From: Hydrogenophaga sp. | GTDB lineage: Bacteria > Pseudomonadota > Gammaproteobacteria > Burkholderiales > Burkholderiaceae_C | Reading direction: 5' to 3' | Length of the DNA stretch: 64,000 bases | Assembly: GCF_025699295.1 (NCBI RefSeq) | Contig: NZ_JAILWB010000005.1 | Coordinates: 229,265 to 293,264, forward strand | Shown here: piece by piece, positions 37,345-46,302 of the stretch | Position numbering within the stretch: the stretch's first letter is position 1 | How the letters are laid out: the number at the start of each line of letters is the position of its first letter | Translations under genes and position numbers: made by a program | Notes under the pieces: generated by a model | What the model saw: the letters and a program-made list of their open reading frames with translations, nothing else | Told to the model about the DNA's origin: nothing | Database searches by the model: none

Positions 37345-38496
37345 TCAGCGCCGGATGCGGCCGTCCTCGGTCAGCAGTGTCAGTTCCACGAACTTCGAAC
37401 CGGTGTGCTTGTTCGGTCCGAAATCGACCGGGAAGCCACCCAGGTCCAGGTTGCGCATGCTCTGTACCGCGCTGATGAAGGTGTCGCGCGTGAGGTTGCG
37501 CCCGGCCCGGTTGACCGCCTCGGTGAACACCTTGGCCGCCACGAAACCCTCGATGCCCGAGTAGTTCGCCGCCCGGCCCTGCTTGGCCCGGACCGCAGCC
37601 AGGTATTCGCCGGAAATGCCGGTGACGGGTGTGTACGGAAACGGCATCACCTGGCTGACCACGACGCCCCGGGCGTCCTTGCCCAGTTCGTCAAGCAGGG
37701 CCTGCGTGCCGACGAAGGACACGTTGTAGAAGTTGCCGATGAATCCGCGTTTGCGCGCCTCGCGAATGAAGGCGGCGCATGACTTGTAAGCGCTGATCTG
37801 CACGATGGCCTCGGGCTTCTGCGCCATGATGGCGTCGAGCGACGCGGCCACGTCCACGGTGTTGCGCTCGACCGTCCCGGTTGAGGTGGGCGCCAGATCC
37901 AGCGTCTTGAGCGCGCGCGTCACGCCTTCGAGGCCCGCCTTGCCATAGGCGTCGTTCTGATAGAACACCGACACCTTCTTGATGCCCGTACCGGTGATCT
38001 GCCGCACGATGGCCGCGGTCTCGTCGAAGTAGGACGCGCGCACGTGGATGGCGTAGCGGTTGAACGGGTCGCGCAGCGCCTCGGCACCGGTGAAAGGCGC
38101 GAAGAACGGCACTTTGGCCTCGGTCGCCAGTGGCAAAGCCACCACACTGGTGGGCGTGCCGATGTAGCCGAACAGGGCAAACACGCCGTCGGCGATGAGC
38201 TTGCGCGTGTTGGCCACGCAACGCTCGGGCTCGTAACCGTCGTCCATGCGCGTGAGCTCGATGCGCCGGCCGTTGACGCCGCCCTTCTGGTTCAGGGCCT
38301 CGAAGTACAGCTGCGCGCCCAGGTGAAACTGCAGGCCCAGCTGTTCGGCAGCGCCACTGAACGGAGCCGACTGGCCCAGCACGATGCGGCTGTCGTTCAC
38401 CCCCACAGACTGGGCCCGCGCCGACAAGGCCGCGCCCCCCAGCATCTGCAATCCGGCCAGACGGCCCGCACATCCAAGAATTTCTCTGCGTCGCAT
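37345..38496 (-). CDS. ABC transporter substrate-binding protein (Peripla_BP_6, branched-chain amino acid type)
   Basis: A 383-residue periplasmic protein with signal peptide MRRREILGCAGRLAGLQML to ALSARA. The mature part has the LivJ-type pattern: IVLGQSAPFSGAAEQLGLQFHLGAQLYF, GGVNGRRIELTRMDDGYEP and VFALFGYIGTPTSVVALPL. It binds an amino acid, amide or aromatic acid. No permease or ATPase gene is nearby. An in-frame TTG at 38502, two codons earlier, sits nearer the GGGGGAG ribosome site and may be the true start. Confidence 0.85.
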   Translation of the reverse strand: MRRREILGCAGRLAGLQMLGGAALSARAQSVGVNDSRIVLGQSAPFSGAAEQLGLQFHLGAQLYFEALNQKGGVNGRRIELTRMDDGYEPERCVANTRKLIADGVFALFGYIGTPTSVVALPLATEAKVPFFAPFTGAEALRDPFNRYAIHVRASYFDETAAIVRQITGTGIKKVSVFYQNDAYGKAGLEGVTRALKTLDLAPTSTGTVERNTVDVAASLDAIMAQKPEAIVQISAYKSCAAFIREARKRGFIGNFYNVSFVGTQALLDELGKDARGVVVSQVMPFPYTPVTGISGEYLAAVRAKQGRAANYSGIEGFVAAKVFTEAVNRAGRNLTRDTFISAVQSMRNLDLGGFPVDFGPNKHTGSKFVELTLLTEDGRIRR

Positions 38497-38572
38497 GCTC
38501 AAGGTACTCCCCCCCGATAGGGCATTGAGATACCTCGCAGCGTATGCGATTTGCTGCATATGAGAAAGGGGT

Positions 38573-39706
38573 TTATTCCCGAACCCGCCCCTGGCCGTCG
38601 ATCAGGCTCAGGTCGACCCGGCGCGAGCCCACGCGTTCGCCGTCGAAATGGACCCGCACGCCGCCAACGTCGAGGTTGCTCAGCCCCTCGATGGCCTCGC
38701 GCAAGCCGGCTGCGTTCAGCGGAGGCTTGCGCACGGCCACGCGCAGCGCCTCGGTCAGGGCGCGTGCGGCAAGATAGCCTTCCAGCAGATAGACATCGGG
38801 CTTGAGCCGCGCGGCAGCGGCATCGGCCATCAGTTCACGCACCAGGGCCGTGCGGGCATGGTCGGGCTTGGGCGTCACGCGCACCACCACCACGCCGCTG
38901 CCGGCCGCGCCCAGTTGCTCCGCCAGCAGGCCTTCGCCGGTGTTGGAAAAACCGTAGATGGGGCCTCGAAACCCCTGGGCACGCAAAGCACGAATGCCTT
39001 TCCCCGCCGACGTGGCGTCGCCCAGCACAAGCACGGCCTGCGGCTTCTTCTCCAGAGCGCTTCCCACCTGCTCCAGGGGCAGACTGGCCAGCAGGTTGGC
39101 CCCCATGGCGGTGGTGGTCCGCTGCGCCGAATCGAGCGCGAACAGCGACTCGCTGTCCGGTCCGTGCAGGATGACCAGGCGGCGCGCGCCGAGCATGTCC
39201 ACATGCCGCGTCACGGCAGCCGCCTCCTCCGAGAATCCCGGGCGCATGCTGTAGACGTTGGCATACACCGGCCCGCGCAGCTCATCGGCCGAGGCCATCG
39301 GCCCGAACAGGATGGCGTCGGACGCCTTGATGGTCGGGTAGGCACCAATCACCTGCGGCGAGCCGTAGTAACCGAACAGGGCGAGCACGCCCTCGTCCAG
39401 AAAGCGCTGGGTGTTGGCCAGCGTGCGCGAGGGTTCACCGGCGTCGTCCACCGTCACGAGTTCGACCCGCTGTCCGTCCACGCCCCCGGCGAGGTTGAGG
39501 CGCGCGAAGTACAGCCGGGCACCGCGGGCGAAGGGTGCGGCCATGGGCGCATTCGGTCCGGTCAGGGCCACACTCTGCCCCAGCACGATAGGGGGCTTGT
39601 CGACCCCGCCGGTCTGCGCCGCGGCACCGAGGCATGCAGCGGCCAAGCACGCGAATATCATGAACGACTTGCGACGGATGAACTCCACAACCTGCCCCTT
39701 GAACAC
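38573..39706 (-). CDS. ABC transporter substrate-binding protein, tandem paralogue
   Basis: A 377-residue binding protein with a signal-anchor-like N terminus (RKSFMIFACLAAACLGAAAQ). It parallels the neighbour at 37345 block by block: IVLGQSVALTGPNAPMAAPFARGARLYF, GGVDGQRVELVTVDDAGEP, VLALFGYYGSPQVIGAYP and LSNLDVGGVRVHFDGERVGSRRVDL. The two probably arose by duplication and then diverged in ligand. A Cys in AAACLGA may make this copy a lipoprotein. No transporter genes adjoin it. Confidence 0.85.
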   Translation of the reverse strand: MFKGQVVEFIRRKSFMIFACLAAACLGAAAQTGGVDKPPIVLGQSVALTGPNAPMAAPFARGARLYFARLNLAGGVDGQRVELVTVDDAGEPSRTLANTQRFLDEGVLALFGYYGSPQVIGAYPTIKASDAILFGPMASADELRGPVYANVYSMRPGFSEEAAAVTRHVDMLGARRLVILHGPDSESLFALDSAQRTTTAMGANLLASLPLEQVGSALEKKPQAVLVLGDATSAGKGIRALRAQGFRGPIYGFSNTGEGLLAEQLGAAGSGVVVVRVTPKPDHARTALVRELMADAAAARLKPDVYLLEGYLAARALTEALRVAVRKPPLNAAGLREAIEGLSNLDVGGVRVHFDGERVGSRRVDLSLIDGQGRVRE

Positions 39707-39733
39707 AATGGCCCGCCACGATAGGTGCCCCGC

Positions 39734-41830
39734 ATGACCACCACCTCAGGGCATTCCCTGAAACCCGCCGCCCCCGTCAGCGCTTTGCAAGTTCTGCAGG
39801 TGCGCGGCGCCTGCCCGCACGACTGCCCGGACACCTGCGCCCTGGTCACCACCGTGGAAGACGGCGTGGCCGTGCGCGTCGCGGGCAACCCCGAACACCG
39901 CCACACCGATGGCGCCCTGTGCACCAAGGTCTCGCGCTACGCCGAACGCAGTTACCACCCCGAGCGCCTGCTCACCCCCCTCAAACGCAGCGGGCCCAAG
40001 GGCAGCGGCTGCTTCGAGCCTGTGACCTGGGACGAGGCGCTGGACGACATCGCGGCGCGCCTCAAGGCTGTCGCCGCGCGCGACCCACAGGCCATCCTGC
40101 CCTACAGCTATGCCGGCACCATGGGTCTGGTACAGGGTGAGGCCATGGCGGCGCGCTTTTTCCATCGCCTCGGCGCCTCGCTGCTGGACCGCACCATCTG
40201 CGCCTCCGCCGGTGGCGAGGGCCTGGTGCAGACGCTGGGTGGCAAGGTCGGCATGAAGGTCGAGCACTTCGCCCGGTCGAAGCTGATCCTGATCTGGGGC
40301 AGCAACTCGATCGGCAGCAACCTGCACTTCTGGCGCCTGGCGCAGCAGGCCAAGCGCGACGGCGCGCGCCTGGTCTGCATCGATCCGCGTCGCAGCGAAA
40401 CGGCCGACAAGTGCCACGAACACATTGCGTTGCGCCCCGGCACCGACGCCGCGCTGGCGTTCGCGCTGATGCACCAGCTCATCGAGCACGGCTGGCTGGA
40501 CCAGGACTACATCGACCGCCATACCCTGGGCTGGGAAGGGCTGCGCGAGCGCGCGCTGCAATGGCCACCCGAGCGCGCGGCCGAGGTCTGTGGCATCCCG
40601 GTGCAGCAGATCGTGGCCCTGGCGCGCGACTACGGAACGACCCGGCCCGCGGCGATCCGCCTGAACTACGGCATGCAGCGCGTGCGCGGCGGCGGCAACG
40701 CAGTGCGCGCCATCGCCTGCCTGCCCGCGCTGGTGGGCGCCTGGCGCGATCCGGCTGGCGGCCTGCTCCTGTCCACCTCGGGTTATTTCCCGGCGCGCCG
40801 CGCGGCGCTGCAGCGGCCCGACCTGCTGGCCGGACGCACGCCGCGCACCCTCAACATGAGCACCATAGGCGATGACCTGCTGCGCGAGACCTCGGCGACG
40901 TTCGGCCCGAAGGTCGAGGCGGTGATCGTCTACAACAGCAACCCCGTGGCAGTGGCGCCCGAATCGGGCAAGGTGGTGCAGGGCTTCGCGCGGGACGACC
41001 TGTTCACGGTGGTGCTGGAACACTTCCAGACCGACACCGCCGACCACGCCGACTACATCCTGCCGGCCACCACGCAGCTGGAGCACTGGGACATCCACGC
41101 CAGCTACGGCCACACCGACGTGCTGCTCAACCGCCCGGCGATTGCACCCGTGGGCCAGGCCCGGACCAATACCGACATCTTCCGCGCACTGGCCGCGCGC
41201 ATGGGTTTCGACGACCCGTGCTTCGCCGAGGACGACCTCGCGTTGTGCCGCACCGCCTTCGACGGCGCGGTGGATTTCGAGACCCTGCTGGCGCAGGGCT
41301 ACGCCACGCTGCCCGTGCCCGAGGCCCCCTTTGCCGAGGGCAACTTCCCCACCGCCTCGGGCCGCTGCGAGTTCTTCAGCGCGCGGCTGGTCGCGCAGGG
41401 TCTGGACGGTCTGCCCGATCACCTGCCCAACTTCGAAGCCATCGGCAGTTCCACGGCATTCCCGCTGGCCATGATCTCGCCACCCGCGCGCAACTTCCTC
41501 AACTCCAGCTTCGTCAACGTGACCAGCCTGCGCGACATCGAGGGTGAGCCGCTGCTGGAGATCCACGCCGACGACGCGCTGGCACGCGGCATCACCAGTG
41601 GCCAGATGGTGCGCGTGTTCAACCAGCGCGGTGAATACCGTTGCAAGGCCAGCGTGTCGCGGCGCGCGCGGCCTGGAGTGGTCAACGGCCTGGGCATCTG
41701 GTGGCGCAAGCTCGGTCCCTTCGGCACCAACGTCAACCAGGTCACCAGCCAGCAGCTGACCGACATGGGGCGGGGCCCGGTGTTCTACGACTGCCTGGTG
41801 GAAGTGGCCGCCCTGGTGGAGACCTCCTGA
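39734..41830 (+). CDS. Molybdopterin-dependent oxidoreductase (DMSO reductase/formate dehydrogenase superfamily)
   Basis: A 698-residue Mo/W-bisMGD enzyme. An N-terminal [4Fe-4S] site is formed by C27, C31, C35 and C63 (GACPHDCPDTCAL and GALCTK). Cofactor-binding blocks include KLILIWGSNSIGSNLHFWR, LVCIDPRRSETADK, IVYNSNPVAVAPESGKV and the C-terminal MoCo dinucleotide-binding barrel with GLGIWWRKLGPFGTNVNQ. There is no Tat signal, so it should be cytoplasmic. The residue at the usual metal-ligand position, within ICASAGGEG, appears to be Ser or Cys; I cannot settle it. No electron-transfer subunit adjoins. The substrate is unknown. ATG 39734 is chosen over the GTG at 39725. Confidence 0.87.
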   Translation: MTTTSGHSLKPAAPVSALQVLQVRGACPHDCPDTCALVTTVEDGVAVRVAGNPEHRHTDGALCTKVSRYAERSYHPERLLTPLKRSGPKGSGCFEPVTWDEALDDIAARLKAVAARDPQAILPYSYAGTMGLVQGEAMAARFFHRLGASLLDRTICASAGGEGLVQTLGGKVGMKVEHFARSKLILIWGSNSIGSNLHFWRLAQQAKRDGARLVCIDPRRSETADKCHEHIALRPGTDAALAFALMHQLIEHGWLDQDYIDRHTLGWEGLRERALQWPPERAAEVCGIPVQQIVALARDYGTTRPAAIRLNYGMQRVRGGGNAVRAIACLPALVGAWRDPAGGLLLSTSGYFPARRAALQRPDLLAGRTPRTLNMSTIGDDLLRETSATFGPKVEAVIVYNSNPVAVAPESGKVVQGFARDDLFTVVLEHFQTDTADHADYILPATTQLEHWDIHASYGHTDVLLNRPAIAPVGQARTNTDIFRALAARMGFDDPCFAEDDLALCRTAFDGAVDFETLLAQGYATLPVPEAPFAEGNFPTASGRCEFFSARLVAQGLDGLPDHLPNFEAIGSSTAFPLAMISPPARNFLNSSFVNVTSLRDIEGEPLLEIHADDALARGITSGQMVRVFNQRGEYRCKASVSRRARPGVVNGLGIWWRKLGPFGTNVNQVTSQQLTDMGRGPVFYDCLVEVAALVETS

Positions 41831-42942
41831 TGCGGATGCGGCGTCGCGCCGCGCTTGCAGCGCCGATCCTTGCCGCGCTGGTCGCGGGCTGCGCCGGCAC
41901 CACTGGCGTGGGGTACTACTGGCAATCCGTCACCGGCCACCTGCGGCTGATGCAGGCCGCGCGCCCGGTGAACGACTGGCTGGCCGACGCGCACACCCCC
42001 GAACAACTCAGGCACAAGCTCGCCGTCGCCCAACGCATCCGCGCCTTCGCCGTGAGCGAACTGGCACTGCCCGACAACGCCAGCTACCACCGCTACGCGG
42101 ACCTCCACCGCCGCGCCGCGGTCTACAACGTGGTGGCCGCGCCCCCCCTCTCGCTCACGCTGCAGACCTGGTGCTTTCCGGTGGCGGGCTGCGTCGGCTA
42201 CCGCGGCTACTTTGATGAGGCCGACGCGCGCCGCTTCGCGCAGAGCCTGTCCGGCGACCTGGAAGTGTCGGTCTACCCGGTTCCCGCGTACTCCACCCTG
42301 GGCTGGATGAACTGGGCCGGTGGCGACCCGCTGCTCAACACCTTCATTGCCTACCCGGAAGGGGAGCTCGCTCGCCTGATCTTCCACGAACTGTCGCACC
42401 AGGTTGCCTACGCCAGCGGCGACACCGAGTTCAACGAGTCATTCGCCACCACGGTCGAGCGCCTGGGCGGTACACGCTGGATGGCCTCGCAAGCCAGCGA
42501 CGCCGTGCGCGCCGAGTACGCAGTGTTCGACCAGCGCCGGCGCAGCTTTCGCGCCCTGACGCTCTCGGTGCGCCAGCGGTTGCAGGCGATCTACCAGGAC
42601 ACCACACTCGATGCCGACGAGAAGGCGCGGCGCAAGGCCGCCGCCATGGCCGAGTTCCGGCACCGCTACCAGGATCTGCGGCACGAATGGGATGGCTTCT
42701 CCGGTTACGACCGCTTTGTCACCCAGGCCAACAACGCCAGCTTTGCCGCGCAGGCCGCCTACGACGGCCTGGTGCCCGCGTTTGAAGCCCTGTTCGAGCG
42801 CGGGGGGCGCGACTTCGCGCGGTTCTATGATGCGGTTCACGCGCTGGCCGCGATGCCCCGGGAAGAACGGCATGCCAGGCTTCGCCGCCTCGTGCCCGAC
42901 GGCACGGCGGTGGCTAGCAGCGGCGCGCACACGCGACCCTGA
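41830..42942 (+). CDS. Lipoprotein aminopeptidase (COG4324-type, HExxH metalloprotease)
   Basis: A 370-residue predicted aminopeptidase. The N terminus is a lipoprotein signal with lipobox LVAG-C21, so it should be membrane-anchored. The gluzincin site is HELSH (186-190) followed by NESFAT with the third ligand E203. The remaining helical part (RRRSFRALTLSVRQRLQAIY) is family-typical. Its ATG shares one base with the TGA of the molybdopterin enzyme (TGATG at 41828-41832), so translation is coupled. The biological substrate is unknown. Confidence 0.87.
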   Translation: MRMRRRAALAAPILAALVAGCAGTTGVGYYWQSVTGHLRLMQAARPVNDWLADAHTPEQLRHKLAVAQRIRAFAVSELALPDNASYHRYADLHRRAAVYNVVAAPPLSLTLQTWCFPVAGCVGYRGYFDEADARRFAQSLSGDLEVSVYPVPAYSTLGWMNWAGGDPLLNTFIAYPEGELARLIFHELSHQVAYASGDTEFNESFATTVERLGGTRWMASQASDAVRAEYAVFDQRRRSFRALTLSVRQRLQAIYQDTTLDADEKARRKAAAMAEFRHRYQDLRHEWDGFSGYDRFVTQANNASFAAQAAYDGLVPAFEALFERGGRDFARFYDAVHALAAMPREERHARLRRLVPDGTAVASSGAHTRP

Positions 42943-42978
42943 TCCCGCGGCACCGCACGACACGAAACGAGACACGCC

Positions 42979-43332
42979 ATGGCAGACATCCACATCGAAC
43001 GCGAACACACCCTGGGCCTGCCCGCCGCACGCAAGCTGGCCTGGCGCTGGGCGGAACAGGCGGAGAACGACTTCGACATGAGCTGCACCTACGAGGAGGG
43101 TGACGCCTGCGACGAGGTGCAATTCACACGCTCGGGCGTAAGCGGCACGCTCAGGGTGTCGGCCGAACGTTTCGAACTCGACGCCCGCCTGGGCTTCCTG
43201 CTGGGCGCCTTCAAGGACCGCATCGAGGGCGAGATCGTGAAGAATCTGGACACGCTGCTGGCCGGAAAGAAGCCTGCGACCAAGGCCGCCTCCGCTCCGA
43301 AAGCCACGGCCAAAAAGAAGAAAGCCGGCTGA
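42979..43332 (+). CDS. Polyhydroxyalkanoic acid system family protein
   Basis: A 117-residue protein of the PHA granule region family (PF09650 type): MADIHIEREHTLGLPAARKLAWRWAEQAEND, FTRSGVSGTLRVSAERFELDARLGFLLGAFKDRIEGEI. Like the phasin at 31521 it has an Ala/Lys-rich tail (residues 95-117). It follows the aminopeptidase by 36 bases. Members are found with PHA genes but have no defined activity. The stop codon lies in the loop of a hairpin (43322-43340). Confidence 0.85.
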   Translation: MADIHIEREHTLGLPAARKLAWRWAEQAENDFDMSCTYEEGDACDEVQFTRSGVSGTLRVSAERFELDARLGFLLGAFKDRIEGEIVKNLDTLLAGKKPATKAASAPKATAKKKKAG

Positions 43333-43340
43333 GCCGGCTT
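43322..43340 (+). terminator. Hairpin with the stop codon as its loop
   Basis: AAGCCGGC (43322-43329), TGA, GCCGGCTT (43333-43340) form a perfect 8-base-pair stem whose 3-base loop is the stop codon of the PHA-system gene. Only a short T/G-rich stretch follows, so termination would be weak; it may protect the transcript end. Confidence 0.45.
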
Positions 43341-43377
43341 GTGCATTTACTTGTGCACTTATCCAGAGCGCAGAGCG

Positions 43378-43450
43378 CCCGCGGAATCGGCTTTGCCGGG
43401 CCGCCAGGTGCGTCCCCTTTGGGAGGTGACGCCGAAGGCGGCGCGGGGGG
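43378..43450 (-). repeat. GC-rich dispersed repeat at gene end, copy C
   Basis: It begins CCCGCGGAATCGGCTTTGCC and continues GGGCCGCCAGGTGCGTCCCC, then a diverged hairpin and GGCGCGGGGGG next to the stop codon of the acyl-CoA-binding protein gene. It matches copy A in order and position but the right half has drifted. Confidence 0.72.
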
Positions 43451-43705
43451 TCAACTCAAGCTTTCGATCAGATCGACGTACTGCTGCATTGCGTCATCCT
43501 GCCCCGTGCCCTTCAGGCCGTTCCAGGCGTCCCACTTGGCGCGTCCCACCATGTCACCAAAGCCCGGCTTCTTCTCGGCGTTGTCGCCTGCCGTGGCCTG
43601 CTTGTACAGGGCGTATATCTTCAGCAGCGTGGCGTTGTCGGGGCGCTCGCTCAGGTTCTTGGAATTCGCCACGGCGGCGTCGAAACGGGACTTGAGGTCG
43701 GCCAT
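43451..43705 (-). CDS. Acyl-CoA-binding protein (ACBP)
   Basis: An 84-residue four-helix protein, the usual ACBP size. The diagnostic residues are present: LLKIYALYKQATAGDN, PGFGDMVGRAKWDAWNGLKG and YVDLIESL. It carries medium- to long-chain acyl-CoA in the cytoplasm and may supply acyl-CoA to the WS/DGAT encoded divergently 160 bases away, or to the acyl-CoA reductase. ATG 43705 is the only start that gives the standard N terminus. Confidence 0.93.
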   Translation of the reverse strand: MADLKSRFDAAVANSKNLSERPDNATLLKIYALYKQATAGDNAEKKPGFGDMVGRAKWDAWNGLKGTGQDDAMQQYVDLIESLS

Positions 43706-43865
43706 GAATGCTCCTGATGTGAATGGAATTGCCCGGTTCACGGTGGCCGGGCTTAGGGTGGTCCCGCTATCTTACGTTCAGGCCACTGCGCACAATAGAG
43801 CCACAAACCCAGAGAAACGCCGTGCCGGGTGATCCCGCAGCGGTCCACGCACCCGAGGAGCATCC

Positions 43866-45422
43866 ATGGTTCAACGTGTTGCCGCGCGCGCCGGTACGTC
43901 GGTCAGGCAGGCCCTGACCAGCACATTGGGCCTGGAAGGCGAGCGCATGAGCAAGGTCGACACGGCCTGGCTGCGCATGGACTCGCCGTCGAACCTGATG
44001 ATGATCGTCGGCGTGTGGATCCTGCGCCCGGGCATCACCCATGCAGCGCTGACCGAACGCGTGCGCGAACGCCTGCTGCCCTACCGCCGCTTCAAGCAAA
44101 CCGCCCGGGAAGATGCGGCCGGCGCGCACTGGGCGGACGACCCCGATTTCCGGCTGGAACGTCACGTCGTCACGCACAAGCTGGCCCGGCGCAAGGGCCA
44201 GAGCGAGCAGGCCGCACTGCAGGCCCGGGTGGGTGACCTCGCCATGCAGCCACTGGACCACGCGCACCCGCTCTGGCGCTTCGAACTCATCGAGCAGTAC
44301 GGCGGCGGCTCGGCCCTGGTCGCACGCATCCACCACTGCATCGCCGACGGCATCGCCCTCATCAGCGTGATGATGAGCCTGGTGGATGGTGGCGGAGCCC
44401 CGCCGCAACGCCAGCGCCGCAAGCCCCTGTCCAGCCTGGACAGCCCAGAGGACTGGCTGGCCGACACGCTGATCCGCCCGTTCGGCGACATCACGGCCAG
44501 GGCGCTGGAGGCCGCGGGCGGGGGTGCCGCCCGATCGCTCTCGATGCTGGCGGCGCCGCAACAGGGCCTGAGCGACACCCTGGGCCAGGCGATGGACCTC
44601 GCCCGCATGGGTGGCCAGCTGGCCAGCGACATCGCGGCCCTGGCGCTGATGCCCGACGACTCACCCACGCGCCTCAAGGGACAACCCGGCAGCACCAAGC
44701 GCGTGGCCTGGTGCGAACCCATTCCCCTGGACGAGGTCAAGGCCATCGGCAAGGCCCTGAACTGTTCGGTCAACGATGTGCTGCTGGCCTGCGTGGCGGG
44801 TGCGATCGGTGCCTATCTGCAAGGCCTGGGCGACGACACGCAGGGCAAGGAGATCCGCGCCATGGTGCCGATCAACCTGCGGCCGATGGAAGACGCCTGG
44901 AAGCTGGGCAACCGCTTCGGCCTGGTGCCGCTGGTGCTGCCCATCGGCATGGCCAATCCGATCGAGCGCGTGTTCGCCGTGCGCGCGCGCATGAACGAAC
45001 TCAAGGGCAGCCTTCAACCCCTGCTCGCCTTCGGACTGCTGTCGGTGGCCGGGCTGCTGATCAAGCCGGCACAGGACGCCATGCTGGGCCTGTTCGGCCG
45101 CAAGACCACGGCGGTGATGACAAACGTGCCGGGACCGGCGACCAAGCTCAAGGTCTGTGGCTCCACGCTGGAGCAGACCATGTTCTGGGTGCCGCAGACC
45201 GGCACGGTCGGCCTGGGGGTGTCGATCCTGAGCTACGGCGGTGGCGTGCAGTTCGGCGTGATCGCCGACACCACACTGTGCCCCGACCCGCAGCTCATCA
45301 TCGACCGGTTCGAGCCGGAGTTTGCACAGCTTCTGACGCTCACGCTGATGCTGCCCTGGGGCGAAGCGGGACACCCCGCACGCGCCACCGCGGCTCGGCT
45401 TGCTGCCCCCCGAGGGGGCTGA
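43866..45422 (+). CDS. Wax ester synthase / diacylglycerol O-acyltransferase (WS/DGAT)
   Basis: A 518-residue acyltransferase. The catalytic HHxxxDG motif is HHCIADG at residues 156-162. Other family blocks are MSKVDTAWLRMDSPSNLMMI near the N terminus, PLDHAHPLWRF, NDVLLACVAGAIGAYL, MVPINLRPMEDAWKLGNRFGLVPL, TNVPGPATKLKVCGS and SYGGGVQFGVIAD. It esterifies acyl-CoA with a fatty alcohol or diacylglycerol to make wax ester or triacylglycerol. ATG 43866 is preceded by GAGGAG. It is divergent from the ACBP gene. The C-terminal residues (APRGG) come from a GC-rich hairpin. Confidence 0.92.
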   Translation: MVQRVAARAGTSVRQALTSTLGLEGERMSKVDTAWLRMDSPSNLMMIVGVWILRPGITHAALTERVRERLLPYRRFKQTAREDAAGAHWADDPDFRLERHVVTHKLARRKGQSEQAALQARVGDLAMQPLDHAHPLWRFELIEQYGGGSALVARIHHCIADGIALISVMMSLVDGGGAPPQRQRRKPLSSLDSPEDWLADTLIRPFGDITARALEAAGGGAARSLSMLAAPQQGLSDTLGQAMDLARMGGQLASDIAALALMPDDSPTRLKGQPGSTKRVAWCEPIPLDEVKAIGKALNCSVNDVLLACVAGAIGAYLQGLGDDTQGKEIRAMVPINLRPMEDAWKLGNRFGLVPLVLPIGMANPIERVFAVRARMNELKGSLQPLLAFGLLSVAGLLIKPAQDAMLGLFGRKTTAVMTNVPGPATKLKVCGSTLEQTMFWVPQTGTVGLGVSILSYGGGVQFGVIADTTLCPDPQLIIDRFEPEFAQLLTLTLMLPWGEAGHPARATAARLAAPRGG

Positions 45423-45465
45423 TCCGGCTTCGGGCAGCCCGGCGCCGGGTCGCCCTTCAGCCGCC

Positions 45466-46236
45466 TCACACGGTGGCCAGCCGGCGGTCGGCCACTTCGA
45501 GCAGGCCGTCGAAGATCAGGCTGTCCACCAGCTCGACGTCGGTCGACATGCTGGGCGCCATCTTCCAGCCAGCGCCGCCGGTCATGAAGCACGCCGGCTC
45601 CTCGCCGCAGTGCCGGCGCAGGTTCTCCACCATGCGCTGCACCGCACCGGCGATGGCAAAGGTGCCGCCGCTGGTGAGCGCGTCGCTGGTGTTGGTGGGA
45701 AAGTCGCAGACCTCGCCAGTCGGAACGTGCAGACCGGCCGTGCCGGACTCGAGCGCGCGCAGCATGATGCCGTGCCCGGGCAGGATGATGCCGCCCAGAA
45801 AACGGCCTTCGGCATCGATCGCTTCCACGGTGACCGCCGTGCCCACCATCACCACCACGCAGGGCCGCTTCGGTCCCTGCGCGAGCAGGCGCTGACGCGC
45901 ACCGATCATCGCCACCCAGCGGTCCGAACCCAGGCGGGCCGGGTGGTCGTAGCCATTGACGAGACCGGCCTCGGCATTGCTTGAAACCACCCATTGGGGC
46001 GTCACGTCCCAGAGTTCGAGCTGCTCTTCCACCCGCCGCTTGACGGCGTCGCCCGCCACGACGCAACCCAGAACCCAGCGCGGCGGTGGCAACCGCGCCC
46101 AGTCCCCGTCCTCCAGGGACTCGATGTTCTCCAGAAACTGCGCACCACTGGCCAGCAGGGAAGCCCCCACGCGCGGTGCGTCGTACAAGGCCCACTTCAG
46201 GCGGGTATTCCCTACGTCCAGGGCCAGCAAGGTCAT
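45466..46236 (-). CDS. coaX: Type III pantothenate kinase
   Basis: A 256-residue kinase of the ASKHA fold for the first step of coenzyme A synthesis. Motifs in order: [15 protein letters not shown] (phosphate-binding), [21 protein letters not shown] with catalytic Asp, [15 protein letters not shown] and [29 protein letters not shown], and [17 protein letters not shown] element ends 6 bases before the ATG, so the message may have little or no leader. It stands alone between WS/DGAT and the quorum-sensing island. Confidence 0.93.
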   Translation of the reverse strand: MTLLALDVGNTRLKWALYDAPRVGASLLASGAQFLENIESLEDGDWARLPPPRWVLGCVVAGDAVKRRVEEQLELWDVTPQWVVSSNAEAGLVNGYDHPARLGSDRWVAMIGARQRLLAQGPKRPCVVVMVGTAVTVEAIDAEGRFLGGIILPGHGIMLRALESGTAGLHVPTGEVCDFPTNTSDALTSGGTFAIAGAVQRMVENLRRHCGEEPACFMTGGAGWKMAPSMSTDVELVDSLIFDGLLEVADRRLATV

Positions 46237-46302
46237 GCGCGGATTATGGGCAGACGATTGAAAGGGGCATGTCGCACCGCAGCATGCTTGCGATGCGCGG
46301 TC

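Noticed and set aside
45405..45422. A fourth copy of the gene-end repeat after WS/DGAT
   Set aside because: Only a CCCCCC-GA-GGGGG hairpin and a short GC-rich tail are shared. The order of hairpins in copies A to C is absent.
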